NCBI GenBank assembly: GCA_963924555.1
Contig: OZ004595.1
Location: 2,108,001-2,172,000 of the forward strand
DNA length: 64,000 bases
Source: Crambe crambe
Taxonomy: Eukaryota; Porifera; Demospongiae; Poecilosclerida; Crambeidae
Reading direction: 5' to 3'
Shown here piece by piece: positions 44,396 through 58,173 of the stretch; position 1 is the first letter of the stretch, and the number at the start of each line of letters is the position of its first letter. The notes beneath the pieces are model-generated. The model ran no database searches. It was not told the origin of the DNA and worked only from the letters and a program-made list of their open reading frames with translations. The translations under genes were made by a program, and so were the position numbers.

Positions 44396-44998
44396 TTCTT
44401 CCCCTCCCCCCTTCCGTGCGCGCGCAAGAGCCTGGGGACGAGGCTAACCACCTACTCGATCAAGTCGGTGGGCGGTGCTATGCCAGACTAAGATGAAAAC
44501 GGCGATTTTTGAAGTCGCTGTAAAATGATACTGCTTTGTTCTCTGCTCTTCATATTTGAGTCCTAGCACAGTCTTCAAGTTAGGAGTTACTGACTGCAGG
44601 AGGTAAGTATTCTGGAGTTATGAAAGAAAATATTAAGTACAATGGAGCTTCCGTGCCATCCCTACTTAGAGAGTACTATCGTACTCTCTGATACAATTTC
44701 AATGAGTCATGACCTGAGAGTCAGCTCGCTTGCTGCAATTATTTATCTGTTGGGTGTGTTTTGTAAATCTGCGTTAATTGTGCTGTGCGTTTTATGAGGA
44801 AATAAACAAACAAACAACAAAAATATGGAGCACAAAAGCCAATAAAATTATTTTGTCATATTGGAGGTTTTTAACCAGCATAATTATGTTTCTTCATCAT
44901 CCACAAATTCTTCGACAGTTGCACAGCAAGAGGAAAGCTTAGGAGCACAGAATTGTAGTACTGTGATTCAATGGCCATTGTACTAAACCATAGATATT

Positions 44999-45826
44999 AG
45001 ACACGGAACAGGATTGGAAACTTAATACTACCATGCGCGTGCTATCCGTGTTTGCCGGGAAAAATTGGCGCGAGATATGAATGCATGGTTACCACATACA
45101 TACGTAGTTAATAATGAGTTCTGCAAAAGATATCAGAGCAGATATTAGTCTAGTAGCTTAATATTAGCTAAGCTGGAGTGTTTTCATGTTGTGTTTTATA
45201 AAAATAATAAAATTTAATATGAGACTAGATCTAGCTAGATAGTACAAATCTATGAGAGATTCAGTATCTCAAGTTTTGAAAGATGAAGAGTTTAGTCTTC
45301 CTCTCCAGCCATCTATAGATGCCTGTTCTTGTGCAGAGAGCTTCATGGAGTGGATAATAAAACATGATAATGCAAATAAATAATAGAAATGTAATAATAA
45401 TAATTTAACCCGTAGTTTAATATATCATCCAATAGACAAACTATTATACTACTAAAAGATACCAAACACTTGACTTCTAAATTTATGTGAGTCCTGTTCT
45501 AATCCCACAAATTGGTAGGCCTATAAAATCTTTAGCAACATATCCTACACCAAGAACAATTACTACACTCTTTATTTCAGTTTATTCCAGTAAGAAACTT
45601 TACCTTCCAAACTTCTATAGGAGAAAATTGCTACAAAAGCACTTGCACTCGTAGCTCTAGTCCCACAAAGTCTGTACCTCTCTTCCTCAGAAAATGTATT
45701 GCGACAATAGGGCTAAATTTTCTATGGTTGCAACGTGGATAGCATGCGCGAAATGTATTAGCTTAATGGGCGTGACGTCACATGACGTAGGAAGTTTCCA
45801 ATCCTGTTTCGTGTCTAATATCTATG
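44999..45826. mobile_element. CATAGATA-type element, subtype A, copy 2
   Basis: Same ends and same ACTAAAC duplication (44992-44998, 45827-45833) as 17183-18020, so it inserted before the segmental duplication. Confidence 0.85.
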
Positions 45827-46360
45827 ACTAAACAGAGCAGCTGCAACTTTACTAATTTTTTAAAAGTGAAAATTTATAAGGCAAAAAAGAGGACCCTGCA
45901 GGGAAACCTAACCTTCCTTACCAATGGTGTAAGAAGATGGTTTAGGGCTGAGGCATGCTACCCAATGAAATTTGGATTTTAAACTGCACTCTGAGGGTGT
46001 GGTCTCTCCTGAGATGGCCGGGGGGAGGGTCTGCTTCTTACATCATCTGGGGGGTGGGGGGCAGGGGAAGCTTCCCCCCCCCCCCCAAACAGCTCAACTT
46101 CTCCTCCCTCCCCCCCTCCCCCCAAACTAACCCAACTTCCCCCCCCCCCCAAGGTATAAATATTTTATAAGCTACTCCCTTTGGTGACCACAGTAGTCAG
46201 GACCAATTTGAGATACTTCAGAGTAGTAAGCATTTTGGCTTCATGCTTCATGTGAGAGGTGACACATCCTCCTCCCGCACTCTCCCCCTTGCTGTGGCCT
46301 ATGGCCATGCAATCGGTGAGCTTCCCCCCTAGATGAAACTCTGACAGTGCTTACAGTGAT

Positions 46361-46491
<131 letters not shown>

Positions 46492-47152
46492 TTGCATGAT
46501 GGATGCAAAATTGTTTCACCAGTACTGGTGAAAATAATTCTATCTAGCTATGCCAAGATCAATTCTAACTTGTGTGTCATCCTTCACTACCTTATTTTTG
46601 ATGACTTTGAACAGTGGGTATAGAGGTGAGGCTACAACACCAACTGTATCATCACAATCATCACACTTGACTCTTCTTCAAGTCCTTTGTTTTGATGGAG
46701 AAGACATTATGAAATTGATCTTTGAATCCCAAAATGAGCCCAAATAAAAAATCGATGGAATTACCCCACTCTACCTTAGTAGCTTTATCAGTGACTTGCT
46801 ATTTCACTTTGCAAGCACAAGGCATAGCTACCTGATCCAGTTAAATACTTCATTCTATCTGTTTGTAAGGACACTTTTCCAAAATATTTTCGACAATGAC
46901 ATGAATGATTCCCTTTGATACAATCAGCCTTAATGAGGTAACAATATCATGTAGCAATTACTTGCTAGGCCTGCAAGTGGTCAGGTATCCAAGTGTCTAC
47001 TTATATCACTGTGGTTCCAAATTAGTGTCCTGTGGTTGTCATAAGTTTATAGCTACTGTTCGGAGTCAGTTAAATCATTCCAGTGACTATTATACTCAGT
47101 TTACAATAGACACCTCTGCTCCGCCATAAACAAATTTAAGAATGGAATTATA

Positions 47153-47373
47153 AAGTTACAAGGTATGAAAACAAAGCACGCATAAATACATGTTATATGC
47201 AAAATATACTACCTACTCACTACATGTTTTAAGTTACAAGGTATGAAAACAAAGCACGCATAATATGCAAAATATACTACCTACTCACTACATTTAAGTT
47301 ACAAGGTATGAAAACAAAGCACGCATAAATACATATTATATGCAAAATAAACTACCTACTCACTACATGTTTT
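47153..47373. repeat. Three-unit tandem repeat, copy 2
   Basis: Same three units as 19342-19562, including the shortened middle unit. Confidence 0.9.
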
Positions 47374-47736
47374 ACCAATATTGTCACTAGTTACTCACAA
47401 AATGTGGCTTTTCATTTTTTTTTCTTCATTAAGCTGCAAAAGTAAAAGAACATGTATGATATATAGTAGCATGAATAGCTACTACTAAGAGGTCATGAAT
47501 ATCAATCATAAATAGTAAGTTGTCTCTCTCTCTCACACTCTCCATTATATGGGGCAACCCACCTGCTGAAAGTCAAAGGTAGCTATAGTGTTGAAAAAAG
47601 TTCTGGAGCATGTTAAAACTTAACATGTAGCTACTGAGAAAAGGCACAACAACAAAAGGGAAGCCCTTTAGCTATACAACTGTAGGCATCCGGCAAGTTT
47701 TTATGACTATAACAGCAAAACATCATGATGCCATAC

Positions 47737-48876
47737 CTGAGTTAGTCTTAAGGCTCTTCACAACTGCTTTCAATAATTCGCCATTTTTATCTCCACCTAG
47801 TTCCCATATCATTGCACCAGCATTATCAAGACTTTTAATATACTCGCACTTAGCACGAATCGATTCAATGTTATCAAAAGTTGTCAACACTTTTATGGAC
47901 TCTTGGTAGATGTAGACTGCTGCTGCATCAGGATCATATTGGGCCGTTGAAACGTCCTGAATATCCTTGTAATCAATGCGCATTGAGTTTGATGACTGCT
48001 TATCGAAAGGGTGATTAAATCCATTACTCTCTACATTAACATCACCGAACTGCTGACCATAAAAGGCAAGACCTAGGTAAAGCTTTTTCTCAGAAACACC
48101 AAATCCCAGTAGAGCCTCAGTAGATTTTTTAATACCAGGTAAGGGGGTGTTGAAGCCTGTAAGCCCACTCCATACTGCACCACTGTACTCATATGAAAGG
48201 AGACTGTAATAATCCACTAGATCATTTAAAGATGTGTAATCAAGAGAGCCCACCCTTTTTGGTTTTCGAAAAATTGTCACACCTATCACTTTGTCGATTG
48301 CTTTGCGCGTAGCTCGCACAAGGTCAACATAGTGTGCTGCATCTGTTTTATTTTTATATTCCCAGTCGATATCCACACCATCAAATTTATATTCCTCCAA
48401 CAAATCTTTTAATGATGAAGCAAAACTCCTTCGTCCCTCTGGAGTTGCAGCTGCAGGTTTGAAATTGTCAGAATGTTCATATCCACCAACAGAGATAAGA
48501 ATCTTGACACCTTTACTTTGTAACTTTTTAAGCTCTTCTAAATTGTCTTCTAGTCTTCTTTTATTTTGTTCATCAAGACTAACTGTGCCATCTTCATTTG
48601 GATATGCAAATGCGAAAATAACATAATCAACATCGTTAGTATACAAAGCTTGCAAGTTGCCAGTATTGAAATAAGCAATAATCTTTTTCTTACAACCTAA
48701 AATAAAGAATATCAACATCTTTACATAAGGACAAACATTTTAGGTACCTGTTTCCGCTTCATCAAGATTACGTTTAAGAAGCTGAACATTTTTCTCTAAC
48801 TCAGCCAGTGTGTTTTGCACATGCTGGTCAAGTGCAACAACGCTGCAAGCAGAAGCAACAGCGCAGCAAACTTCAT
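47737..48876 (-). CDS. GH18 chitinase-like protein, copy 2, complete catalytic motif
   Basis: Exons 48748-48876 and 47737-48696. The structure matches copy 1, and the catalytic motif is intact: FDGVDIDWEY (DxxDxDxE). SxGG motif in ILISVGGYEHSD; YYSLLSYEYSGAVWSG and LYLGLAFYGQQFGD near the expected barrel strands; GAMIWELGGD at strand 8. The barrel is about 319 residues with no carbohydrate-binding module. The first exon carries a short coiled coil joined in phase 1. As in copy 1, the ATG opens a signal-like peptide in a different frame, so the true start is uncertain; TTGCTTCTGCTTGCAG inside it could be a splice acceptor. This is the copy more likely to be an active chitinase-type hydrolase. 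Confidence 0.78.
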
Positions 48877-49235
48877 TTTTTAGGTTAATGTGTAGCTGGA
48901 AAATAAGTGGATTCTACAGTTGGTTCCAGCCAGGCGGCTACATATGCCATGTAGGAAGTTGTAATGTGAACCTGTAATACTTACTACGAAGCACTTAGAT
49001 AACTACCAGACCCACAAACAACTAAGATATAAGCCAATGCACTTTGTAGGCTTGCCTATCATCTTCAGAAATGTCTAGTTTCACAGGCCAGACTCGATTC
49101 TTTCCTTTTTCTTGGAAAGAAAGAGTCATGCAGCGGACGTTTTGTTTGTGCCGACTCAGCATCATAGGGGTAGCGTGGGCATTGCGTTTTGACTATGACG
49201 TACCATGACGAAACATTAAACAGCCAATAAAACTA

Positions 49236-49372
49236 CAGTGGATTAAGAATATTCCGTATGCCGTACATGGGAAGCGTATGCTTTGTGCGTGAATACATTT
49301 TTATTGAAAAAAAAAGGCATAAGCTTCTCGTATACAGCATACAGAATATTCGAATGGAGCGTAAATCCACTG
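49236..49372. mobile_element. MITE, Tc1/mariner-like, copy 2
   Basis: Partner of 21433-21579 with a deletion in the left arm; TA on both sides. Confidence 0.65.
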
Positions 49373-49484
49373 TACTGTGACGTATGCTCCGGTTTGTGCA
49401 AAAGCCAATCATCAGGCTTTTGCACAGGAAAAAAATAATTTATTATACAGAAAAATATATATTATACAGAGAAAAAAAAAGTCA

Positions 49485-50960
49485 TCAGGCACGTCATCCG
49501 TAAACCGACTACTACACATGCGTACTGTTTGTTAACTTTTAAAATTGCGCCGAATTTGGAGGGAAATAAGCCTTGCTGGTGATTGTTTCAGTCTTTGGTG
49601 TACAATTAACCTTTTCCAGTGAGCATTTTGCAAGATTCTCGCAAACCGGAGTAGTGACGTTTAAAAATTCCCACTGCCTTCTCCTGCCCCACTGGCTCCA
49701 TCAGACATAATGAGATTCGGGACTTCACTGCACATCTCCTTTCAGAAGTTGGTAATAGAGCCACATCTCCAGCCATTATAAGGTGAAGCCCTCCACAATC
49801 AATCATCAAATTGTCAGAGTTGAGTACGCTTAGACATTGCTGCCGATGGCTTCTGGGGAAGTAGGCACGAGAGAGCTTTCTTTGATGTAAGGGCTCCCTC
49901 AAACCGAAACTCCAAATTGCTACAGATCTCATGAAAATGCAAAAAAAAGATCTTATGATCAACGAATCAGAGAAGTTGAACATGGCTCTTTCAGTCCCCT
50001 CATTTTGTCTTGCACTAGTGGCATGGGACGTGCTGCTGTAAACACATACAAGAGACTGGCCGCTCTTATCTCAACAAAAAGAGATGATACATACAGCAAT
50101 ACCATGGGGTGGATCCAATGTCGTCTCTCATTCTCTCTGCTACGTGCAGCTATCATGTGCAAATGTAAATTGTTACTATATTTAACCATAATTTACTGCA
50201 GTATCCGGACATATGCGGACGAGCCTACCACGTGCTAAGCTATATTTTACATACCCCTTTGGCTTCCAAAACCGTGTAGTTCTGCACATGCAGTTATCCG
50301 GGAGAAAAACGGGAAATATCCAGCTCATGAATATTCATTGTCGGCATGTCGGCACTATCAGTAAAAAAAAATTTCAGAAAACAATAGAACGATCTGATAA
50401 GCCCTTTGATTCAAGTGCTTTCGCTTTGAAGAAGCTTTGATGTTAGCTTTGAGGACTTTTTTTTTTTTTTTTTTGAAAGTACTAGCTAGACATGCATGCC
50501 TATGCTTGCCTATGTAGCCAATAGTGGCCTGGTGGCTTTAGCTGGAGAAGAAGCGGCTGAGGGTGACTTGTACAGCTCGAGCTGCTGGTTAGGTTGCCAT
50601 GGGGATGATGGATGACGTAGAATTCGCTGGCGATTTTCCCGTGTCGATTCGTTCATGAAGACAAAGAGAGACAGCTGCCGAAGTCAAAGGGTTAGTCCGG
50701 TTTGCGGGAATCTTGCAAAAATGCTGAGTGTGCATTCTCGCGCATGCTCGTCGTTGAGCCTCGAAAAATCTCACTGGAGAAGATTAATTGTACACCAAAG
50801 GTTAGAAGTATACTAGAACAGTCACCAGCTAGCTCTTCATGGCTTATTTGAAGTTACTTCTCTCCAAATTCGAGCGCAATTTCAAAACGCAATTTCAAAA
50901 GTTCAAACAGTACGCATGCGTAGTAGTCGATTTTACAGATGACGCCTGACGACTGGATTT
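49485..50960. mobile_element. Inverted-repeat element with retroelement remnant, copy 2
   Basis: Same arms and interior as 21683-23165. The remnant of the mobile-element protein lies at about 49665-50163 (+), with the GSFSPLILSCTSG and CRLSFSLLRAAIMC segments. The poly-T tract is shorter. Confidence 0.6.
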
Positions 50961-51159
50961 TGCAAAATTCCCGCAAACCGGAGTGTACGGAGCATCGGAA
51001 ATTGCATGCCCTCTCGCCGCTTCGCGGCTTGATGTAAACCCGCCGGCAGGTATCAAAAGCATAATAAAGGCATGAAGTGTGGATTTTAAATCCACGAATT
51101 ATTTGCCACACAGGTCAAGGTGACTTATCAGAACTAGAATGTAGCTAAGTTTATTCCTT

Positions 51160-51955
51160 CATGGCTGCATGCCATTTGTTATTGTAGCTAATAAGGTACG
51201 ATAGCAAATAAAAATCTATAGTTAGGCCAGTGTTAATGACATGTTTCTGATCAGGATTTTTTCTCAGAACCATGCAGGCGGGTGGTAGTTATTATCCATT
51301 ATACCAGTCATTATTATTCACATCAAAAATGTCCTTTTTAGCCATAAATCATCACAAGTACAAGCACTTTAAATCTGCAGCAGCTCAGCTGAATAGCTGT
51401 ATAGCTAATTGATGTAATAATGACATTTTGGAGTGCATGATGCCAATTTTTCAATGCAGGTGGTTGGCCAGAAACATGAATATTATTAACACTGGCCTTA
51501 TGGAAAGATTATTCGTACATTTAAAATCCACAATTAGCATGCCTTCATGCCTTTTTTTTAATCCTTACCAGCCATATCAATAGTGTTGAGACTTGGAACT
51601 ATAGATTGCTGTATAGAAGACTTTTGCTATTAGAAACTGGCTATATTTACACAGGTTTGTATTGATAATCAGCAGCACTGAAATTTTTCTGCAGACTAAT
51701 CCCTTTATGTACTGAATGGATAAGGTCAGGCAGTATGAATGCAATGTTCTTAGCACCCCGCAGATTCTTCAAGAGCATGATGTCACGATCCACCCATAGA
51801 ATACGAACTTGATGAATAAAAAAATGTCATGAATTCATGATCCACCCCACAGAATACGAATGGATATGAATAAATAAAAGATCACCCCATAGAATGCAAA
51901 TGATAGAGTCATGATCTACCCCATGCACAGAATATAAATGAATGTCATGATCCTG
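51160..51955. other. About 800 bp present only in copy 2
   Basis: Begins after TTTATTCC and ends at CCTGGACAAAG; copy 1 joins these points directly. It contains a Harbinger-like MITE and part of a minisatellite. Because the minisatellite continues into shared sequence, a deletion in copy 1 is more likely than an insertion here. Confidence 0.65.
51235..51497. mobile_element. 263-bp MITE, PIF/Harbinger-like
   Basis: Ends GGCCAGTGTTAAT and ATTAACACTGGCC, subterminal ACATGTTTCTG and CAGAAACATG; TTA duplication at 51232-51234 and 51498-51500. TTA targets and GGC-type ends fit PIF/Harbinger. Confidence 0.75.
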
Positions 51956-53580
51956 GACAAAGTCACGATCTACCCATGGGTTCGAATATGAAGAATGTCA
52001 TGATGGTATTCATCTAGATGGTCACGTGACATGGCACATCCCTATCAAGCCCACCCATAAAAACAAGATATACTTCAGAGTGTAGAATAAGAAGTTGATG
52101 CAGTCATACATATAGCTAGTTAGCTTGAAATTTACAAATTCAGTCCAGCATCAATACCAAGCATGTTTCGTCCTTCCATAAAACTGCATAAAAACAAAAC
52201 CATTCTATACACTGTTTTAATAACCATACCTTAGGTTGATATCTCTCTGTGTTTAGTCTGATCTCTTCTTTTAAGTAGTTAGCTATCATAGTCCTCATCC
52301 ATTTGCTTGTAGCAAGACATATTATAATTATGTACTCCTGGACCCATGCATGATCCACGTAGTAGCTATTACCTCTGTTGTTCCAATTTTAGCACATCAA
52401 TTTCCAAGTCCTTCTGAACTAATCTCTTTTTCTCTGAAACCTAGATCACAGCATGTTAGCTAATAATGATCACAAGTACAGAACCAGGCAGAGTAATGTT
52501 GAGATAATCACTGTGCGATGTACATGCCAGTTCCTTAATCCTGTTTTCTTTTCCCCCTCCCTCATCTGGCTCTCCCTAGCAGTTATTCAATTGGCTAGCT
52601 CAATATCAACATAGTAACTCCTTGCGTCTTTGTATAGACTCAGCCTGCATAGAGCCATGAAATCAAGGTATCAGTATCTCCTATACTCTAAAAAGTATCC
52701 TATATACCTGTTGTTCTTGATCACTTCCATTCTTGCTTCTATCTGCTTGTGTTGGTTTGAGGAATGTGGGCACTAAGAGATACAGATCAGGAAAACACTT
52801 ATGTGTACATATATACCCATTTTGAATACATGATGACAGAAATAGATAGAAGCAAGAATGGAGGCAATCAAAGAACAATAGGTATGATCTTGTGAATTGT
52901 ATTCATGGCTATGTATATTAGCTATATGCAGGCTGAGTTTATACAAAGACGTGAGGAGTTACTACATGATATTGAACTGCATGTGGCCAATTAAATGACT
53001 TCTATAGGGAGAGTCAGATGAGGGAGAGGGAAAAGAAAAACAGGATTAAAGAACTGGCAGAATAACTTCATTAATCAAAATATCCATTATACATAGTGAA
53101 ACCTCTGATATAAAAGGACACTCCTAAAGAGAACAAACCTCTCTCTCTCTTTCTCAAAAAACAACAACATATATAACAGGGCTGTAGCCAGGATTTTAGA
53201 AAAGGGGTGGCTGAAGGGTATCTGTGCACATGTGTGCAGAAAATTTTCACGGCCATGCCAAACCACACTCACTGATGTTTTGCAAGCAGATATGAGGCAG
53301 GCAGGGAAATTATGAGGATGGTAGCTACCACTTCTTCACTATAAATAAAAGGACTTGTACATTAGAAAATTGTCAGATCATATGGCCCCTATGTCAGACG
53401 ATGCCATGTCATACATTGTTCTGGCCAGCCAGGCTAAAGGAGAGCAGCGGTATACACAAACACACATCTTCAATTCTGTGGAATGTACCCTAAGTGCTCA
53501 CCACGAAAACCTCAGGAGAGTGTGTAGCTATAATGCCTGTAGTTGATGGGTTTAGTCTGGCCCTTGATGTGTCTGGTCTC
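51740..53580. repeat. Trichoplein-fragment repeat, unit 2
   Basis: Offset by about 2,470 bp from unit 3 (54210-56060), near-identical. Reverse-strand pieces include a last-exon remnant with YLKEEIRLNTERYQP (52230-52300). Contains the 35245-type fragment (52681-52878) and the palindromic exon fragments described for unit 1, all non-functional. Confidence 0.75.
51778..52010. repeat. Degenerate minisatellite, copy 1
   Basis: About five units of roughly 45-55 bp: TCATGATCYACCCCAYAGAA then TAYRAATGRATATGAATAAA. The same array occurs at 54248-54480. Confidence 0.7.
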
Positions 53581-53973
53581 TCAAGGAACTAACTCAAATG
53601 ACCCATTCAGTGATCAGTGCTTGTGGCAACTGAACATGAATGGTGTTGAGGACTTGCATACGTAAGCTATATTTCATCGGTGATAGATGAATTGCTGATG
53701 TTGATTCAACTTTCAAGGAATTGTTAGATTGGTCATTATTATCAACTAACTCAACAATTCCTGGAAAGTTGAATCAATTCATCTATAGATCTATTATACA
53801 TATACAATTATTTTCCTGAATCAAAGGGGGGGGGGGGCTCAAGCCCGCTGAGCCGCCTGCTGGCTACAGGCCTGTATAACATCCAAAATAGGACTATATA
53901 CCAAGTGTGTCCACTATTCGGAGGTTCCACCCTTTCTATGGTTGTGGTCATAGATATATGATGTGATTTGTAG
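53581..53973. other. Junction between units 2 and 3
   Basis: Holds an imperfect inverted repeat (53690-53790: TTGATTCAACTTTCAAGGAA against TTCCTGGAAAGTTGAATCAA), a poly-G tract (53827-53840), and the complement of the CAGGGCTGTAGCCAG sequence that starts at 53178. The last pair may mark a 0.7-kb element (53178-53873). Confidence 0.5.
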
Positions 53974-54169
53974 GTTTCACAGAAAAAGAGAATGGCTCAG
54001 AAAGACTTGGAAATTGATGCATTAAAATTGGAAGAACAGAGGTAATGCATGCATGCATAGATCCAGGAGTGCATTGGTGTATATTTTGCTCTACAGGCAA
54101 ATGGATGAGGGTTATGATGACTATTTTAAAAGAAGAGATCAGATTAAATACAGAGAGATATCAACCTAA
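53974..54169 (+). pseudogene. Last two exons of a trichoplein-like gene
   Basis: Exon 53974-54041 (68 bp) reads VSQKKRMAQKDLEIDALKLE and joins in phase 2 to 54097-54169, which starts QMDEGYDDY. Then an extra T in a TTTT run and about 10 extra bases alter the end. The homologous ending at 60962-60895 reads DDYLKEEIQRDINLR and stop. The upstream 24 kb on this strand does not supply the rest of the gene. Confidence 0.6.
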
Positions 54170-54199
54170 GGTAGACAGTGGTGCACAGTGATATGTAGG

Positions 54200-56390
54200 T
54201 CAGGCAGTATGAATGCAATGTTCTTAGCACCCCGCAGATTCTTCAAGAGCATGATGTCACGATCCACCCATAGAATACGAACTTGATGAATAAAAAAATG
54301 TCATGAATTCATGATCCACCCCACAGAATACAAATGGATATGAATAAATAAAAGATCACCCCATAGAATGCAAATGATAGTCATGATCTACCCCATGCAC
54401 AGAATATAAATGAATGTCATGATCCTGGACAAAGTCACGATCTACCCATGGGTTCGAATATGAAGAATGTCATGATGGTATTCATCTAGGTCACAGTGAC
54501 ATGGCACATCCCTATCAAGCCCACCCATAAAAACAAGATATACTTCAGAGTGTAGAATAAGAAGTTGATGCAGTCATACATATAGCTAGTTAGCTTGAAA
54601 TTTACAAATTCAGTCCAGCATCAATACCAAGCATGTTTCGTCCTTCCATAAAACTGCATAAAAACAAAACCATTCTATACACTGTTTTAATAACCATACC
54701 TTAGGTTGATATCTCTCTGTGTTTAGTCTGATCTCTTCTTTTAAGTAGTTAGCTATCATAGTCCTCATCCATTTGCTTGTAGCAAGACATATTATAATTA
54801 TGTACTCCTGGACCCATGCATGATCCACGTAGTAGCTATTACCTCTGTTGTTCCAATTTTAGCACATCAATTTCCAAGTCCTTCTGAACTAATCTCTTTT
54901 TCTCTGAAACCTAGATCACAGCATGTTAGCTAATAATGATCACAAGTACAGAACCAGGCAGAGTAATGTTGAGATAATCACTGTGCGATGTACATGCCAG
55001 TTCCTTAATCCTGTTTTCTTTTTCCCCTCCCTCATCTGGCTCTCCCTAGCAGTTATTCAATTGGCTAGCTCAATATCAACATAGTAACTCCTTGCGTCTT
55101 TGTATAGACTCAGCCTGCATAGAGCCATGAAATCAAGGTATCAGTATCTCCTATACTCTAAAAAGTATCCTATATACCTGTTGTTCTTGATCACTTCCAT
55201 TCTTGCTTCTATCTGCTTGTGTTGGTTTGAGGAATGTGGGCACTAAGAGATACAGATCAGGAAAACACTTATGTGTACATATATACCCATTTTGAATACA
55301 TGATGACAGAAACAGATAGAAGCAAGAATGGAGGCAATCAAAGAACAATAGGTATGATCTTGTGAATTGTATTCATGGCTATGTATATTAGCTATATGCA
55401 GGCTGAGTTTATACAAAGACGTGAGGAGTTACTACATGATATTGAACTGCATGTGGCCAATTAAATGACTTCTATAGGGAGAGTCAGATGAGGGAGAGGG
55501 AAAAGAAAACAGGATTAAAGAACTGGCAGAATAACTTCATTAATCAAAATATCCATTATACATAGTGAAACCTCTGATATAAAAGGACACTCCTAAAGAG
55601 AACAAACCTCTCTCTCTCTCTCTCTCAAAAAAAAACAACAACAACAAAACAACATATATAACAGTAGCCAGGATTTTAGAAAAGGGGTGGCTGAAGGGTA
55701 TCTGTGCACATGTGTGCAGAAAAATTTCACGGCCATGCCAAACCACACTCACTGATGTTTTGCAAGCAGATATGAGGCAGGCAGGGAAATTATGAGGATG
55801 GTAGCTACCACTTCTTCACTATAAATAAAAGGACTTGTACATTAGAAAATTGTCAGATCATATGGCCCCTATGTCAGACGATGCCATGTCATACATTGTT
55901 CTGGCCAGCCAGGCTAAAGGAGAGCAGCGGTATACACAAACACACATCTTCAATTCTGTGGAATGTACCCTAAGTGCTCACCACTAAAACCTCAGGAGAG
56001 TGTGTAGCTATAATGCCTGTAGTTGATGGGTTTAGTCTGGCCCTTGATGTGTCTGGTCTCTCGAGACCAGACACATCAACATGCTCTCTAGCTCCCAGGC
56101 TTGGTGAGGAACCCACACATCATTTGGCACTACTTGAATAATAGAATCGGCTTTGAGGCTTACTAACATGTGACGCACAATGCACTGACACATTCTAAAA
56201 CACCACAAGGAATGTCCTACACTGACTCATCCTTCCAGCAGAAGCTGCAGGTGTTCCAGTATAGCACTAGCCTTAATGCCGATGAATTTTTGGATATGCT
56301 CTCCAGTTCACATCATGCCAGTTCGTTTGCAGTGATTTTCTCCAGGACTTAAGGATCAGTGGTCATAATAATGGCCATAATAGGTATGGT
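54200..56390. repeat. Trichoplein-fragment repeat, unit 3
   Basis: Repeats unit 2 and extends further, matching unit 1 (36361-36595) through CCAGACACATCAACATGCTC. Free frames such as 56170-56352 are shared with unit 1 only in part. Minisatellite copy at 54248-54480. Confidence 0.75.
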
Positions 56391-57106
56391 ACACTAGTGT
56401 ACAGAAAGACTGCAGTCAATACATGGATACCCTAGCCTTCTCTCCTCCCAACACACGCTCACACATACACACACACCCTCCCACGATTCAATAGTGACCT
56501 ATTCTGAGACCGGACATTCTTCGTCTAAACAGTCTACAGTAAAAATTATCAGCTCATATCATAGCTAATGAGTTATGCATTAATACTGCTTACCAAAGTT
56601 TTGTGTCTGAGGCTGTAAACTCCAACCACAGAGACTTGAAGCATGTCACTCCTCATTCAAGCAACTCAAACTCCTTCAATAAAACTTCCCAAAAGTAGAC
56701 AGAACATATTGAGCAATTGAAAAAAAAAAACACTCTAAATCCAGTAGGGAGGGTTATAGCTTCACACAATGGGCTAAGCGCTCACCATACGCCAGTCTGC
56801 AACCTTCACAAACACTACTGACCGCCATGTGATCTTTTTCTCTAAAATGAGCCCACTTCGTCGCGCGGGCGTGATATGAATTGAGGCAAATTTGCCCCGT
56901 GCGTATTGACTGTTAAAGTATAGGTGATGTAGTACTTAATACTTATTGCACACTCCTGCATTGAATATCATGATTTATTACTAGGCCTACCGCGCCGAGG
57001 TGGGAATATTTCACGAGGCCGTAGGCCGAGTGAAATATGCCCAACCGAGGGTAGTAATAAATCTGATATTCAACGCAGGAGTGTGCAATAAGCATTTTAT
57101 TATATA
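56391..57106. other. Unassigned 0.7-kb spacer
   Basis: CA-rich around 56455-56480. 56945-57090 contains inverted copies of an AATATCA...TTTATTACTAGG segment on either side of GAGGCCGTAGGCCGAG. No gene. Confidence 0.4.
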
Positions 57107-58123
57107 TAAGGGAAAAAGCATTTCGTGAAATGAAAAAAAGATGTAGGGATGACCACTGCTCAAAAAAGTAAGGAAACAAGAAGGATGGAATCTTTGTTCT
57201 GTATATCCAGCCAACAATCCCTACATATACGTCGGGTAGCTTCAGATTATAGTGTAGTAATGTACGTATATGTAGGGATTGTTGGCTGGATATACAGAAC
57301 AAAGATTCCATCCTTCTTGTTTCCTTACTTATTTGAGCAGTGGTCATCCCTACATCTTTTTTCATTTCACGAAATGCTTTTTCCCTTACTTGTTCCTGGT
57401 CTTTTTTCCTCTCTTTTATGGTTTTAGCTATGATTAGAGTTCATTCTTCTATGTGTATGCAGGGACAGATGAAAGAAGTTCTCCAATAGCATACCAGCCC
57501 AATCATTTATCGAGTCAAGGTGTTGTGTTGTTGAGCCATACTTGGAGGTGGAAGATGCTGAAATAGAGTCTACCGTGGTGAATCTAAATCCCCGAATCCG
57601 ATACAGTAGTCTATCATCAGCTAGAGCTAGCTAGCTAGCTAGAGACAGCTGAGTAATATTATGATTTCGAATAATTGGATATTCAAATACATGCGCATAC
57701 GTATTATAGAAAAGATGGCTTCCTAATTGAATTAGTCGAGTGCTGTGCTCCATAGTGTCTCCTTTTTCATCGACTCTTTCGAGGATCAACGAGTAGAAAA
57801 GATCGTAGTTGGTAGAATTTGGAGTGGATTTGTCCAGAAATCATGGCTGTAGCTTGAGTGGTTCGAGAGATATGGTTGTCTAAGAATAATAATAATCAGA
57901 GCACTCTCTATGTAGGGATGACTCGGACGGTCGCGCGCGCCGCCTATAGACTAATACAAAAGTGAAATTCCAGTTCCCCCACTTAGACCTAACAAAAGCT
58001 ACTGTGAATGATTATCCAGCCTACTAGAGCCTACTACAATGTGCAGACCAAGTTTCAGGACCAGGGAGCTTACCGTTTCAGAAATACGGCAAGCAGGTAA
58101 ACCGCTATATTCTTCTTCTTCTC

Positions 58124-58173
<50 letters not shown>

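Noticed and set aside
53178..53873. hAT element with CAGGGCTGTAGCCAG ends
   Set aside because: The ends match, but no 8-bp duplication is clear and sister units lack the right end, so it is mentioned only within the junction entry.
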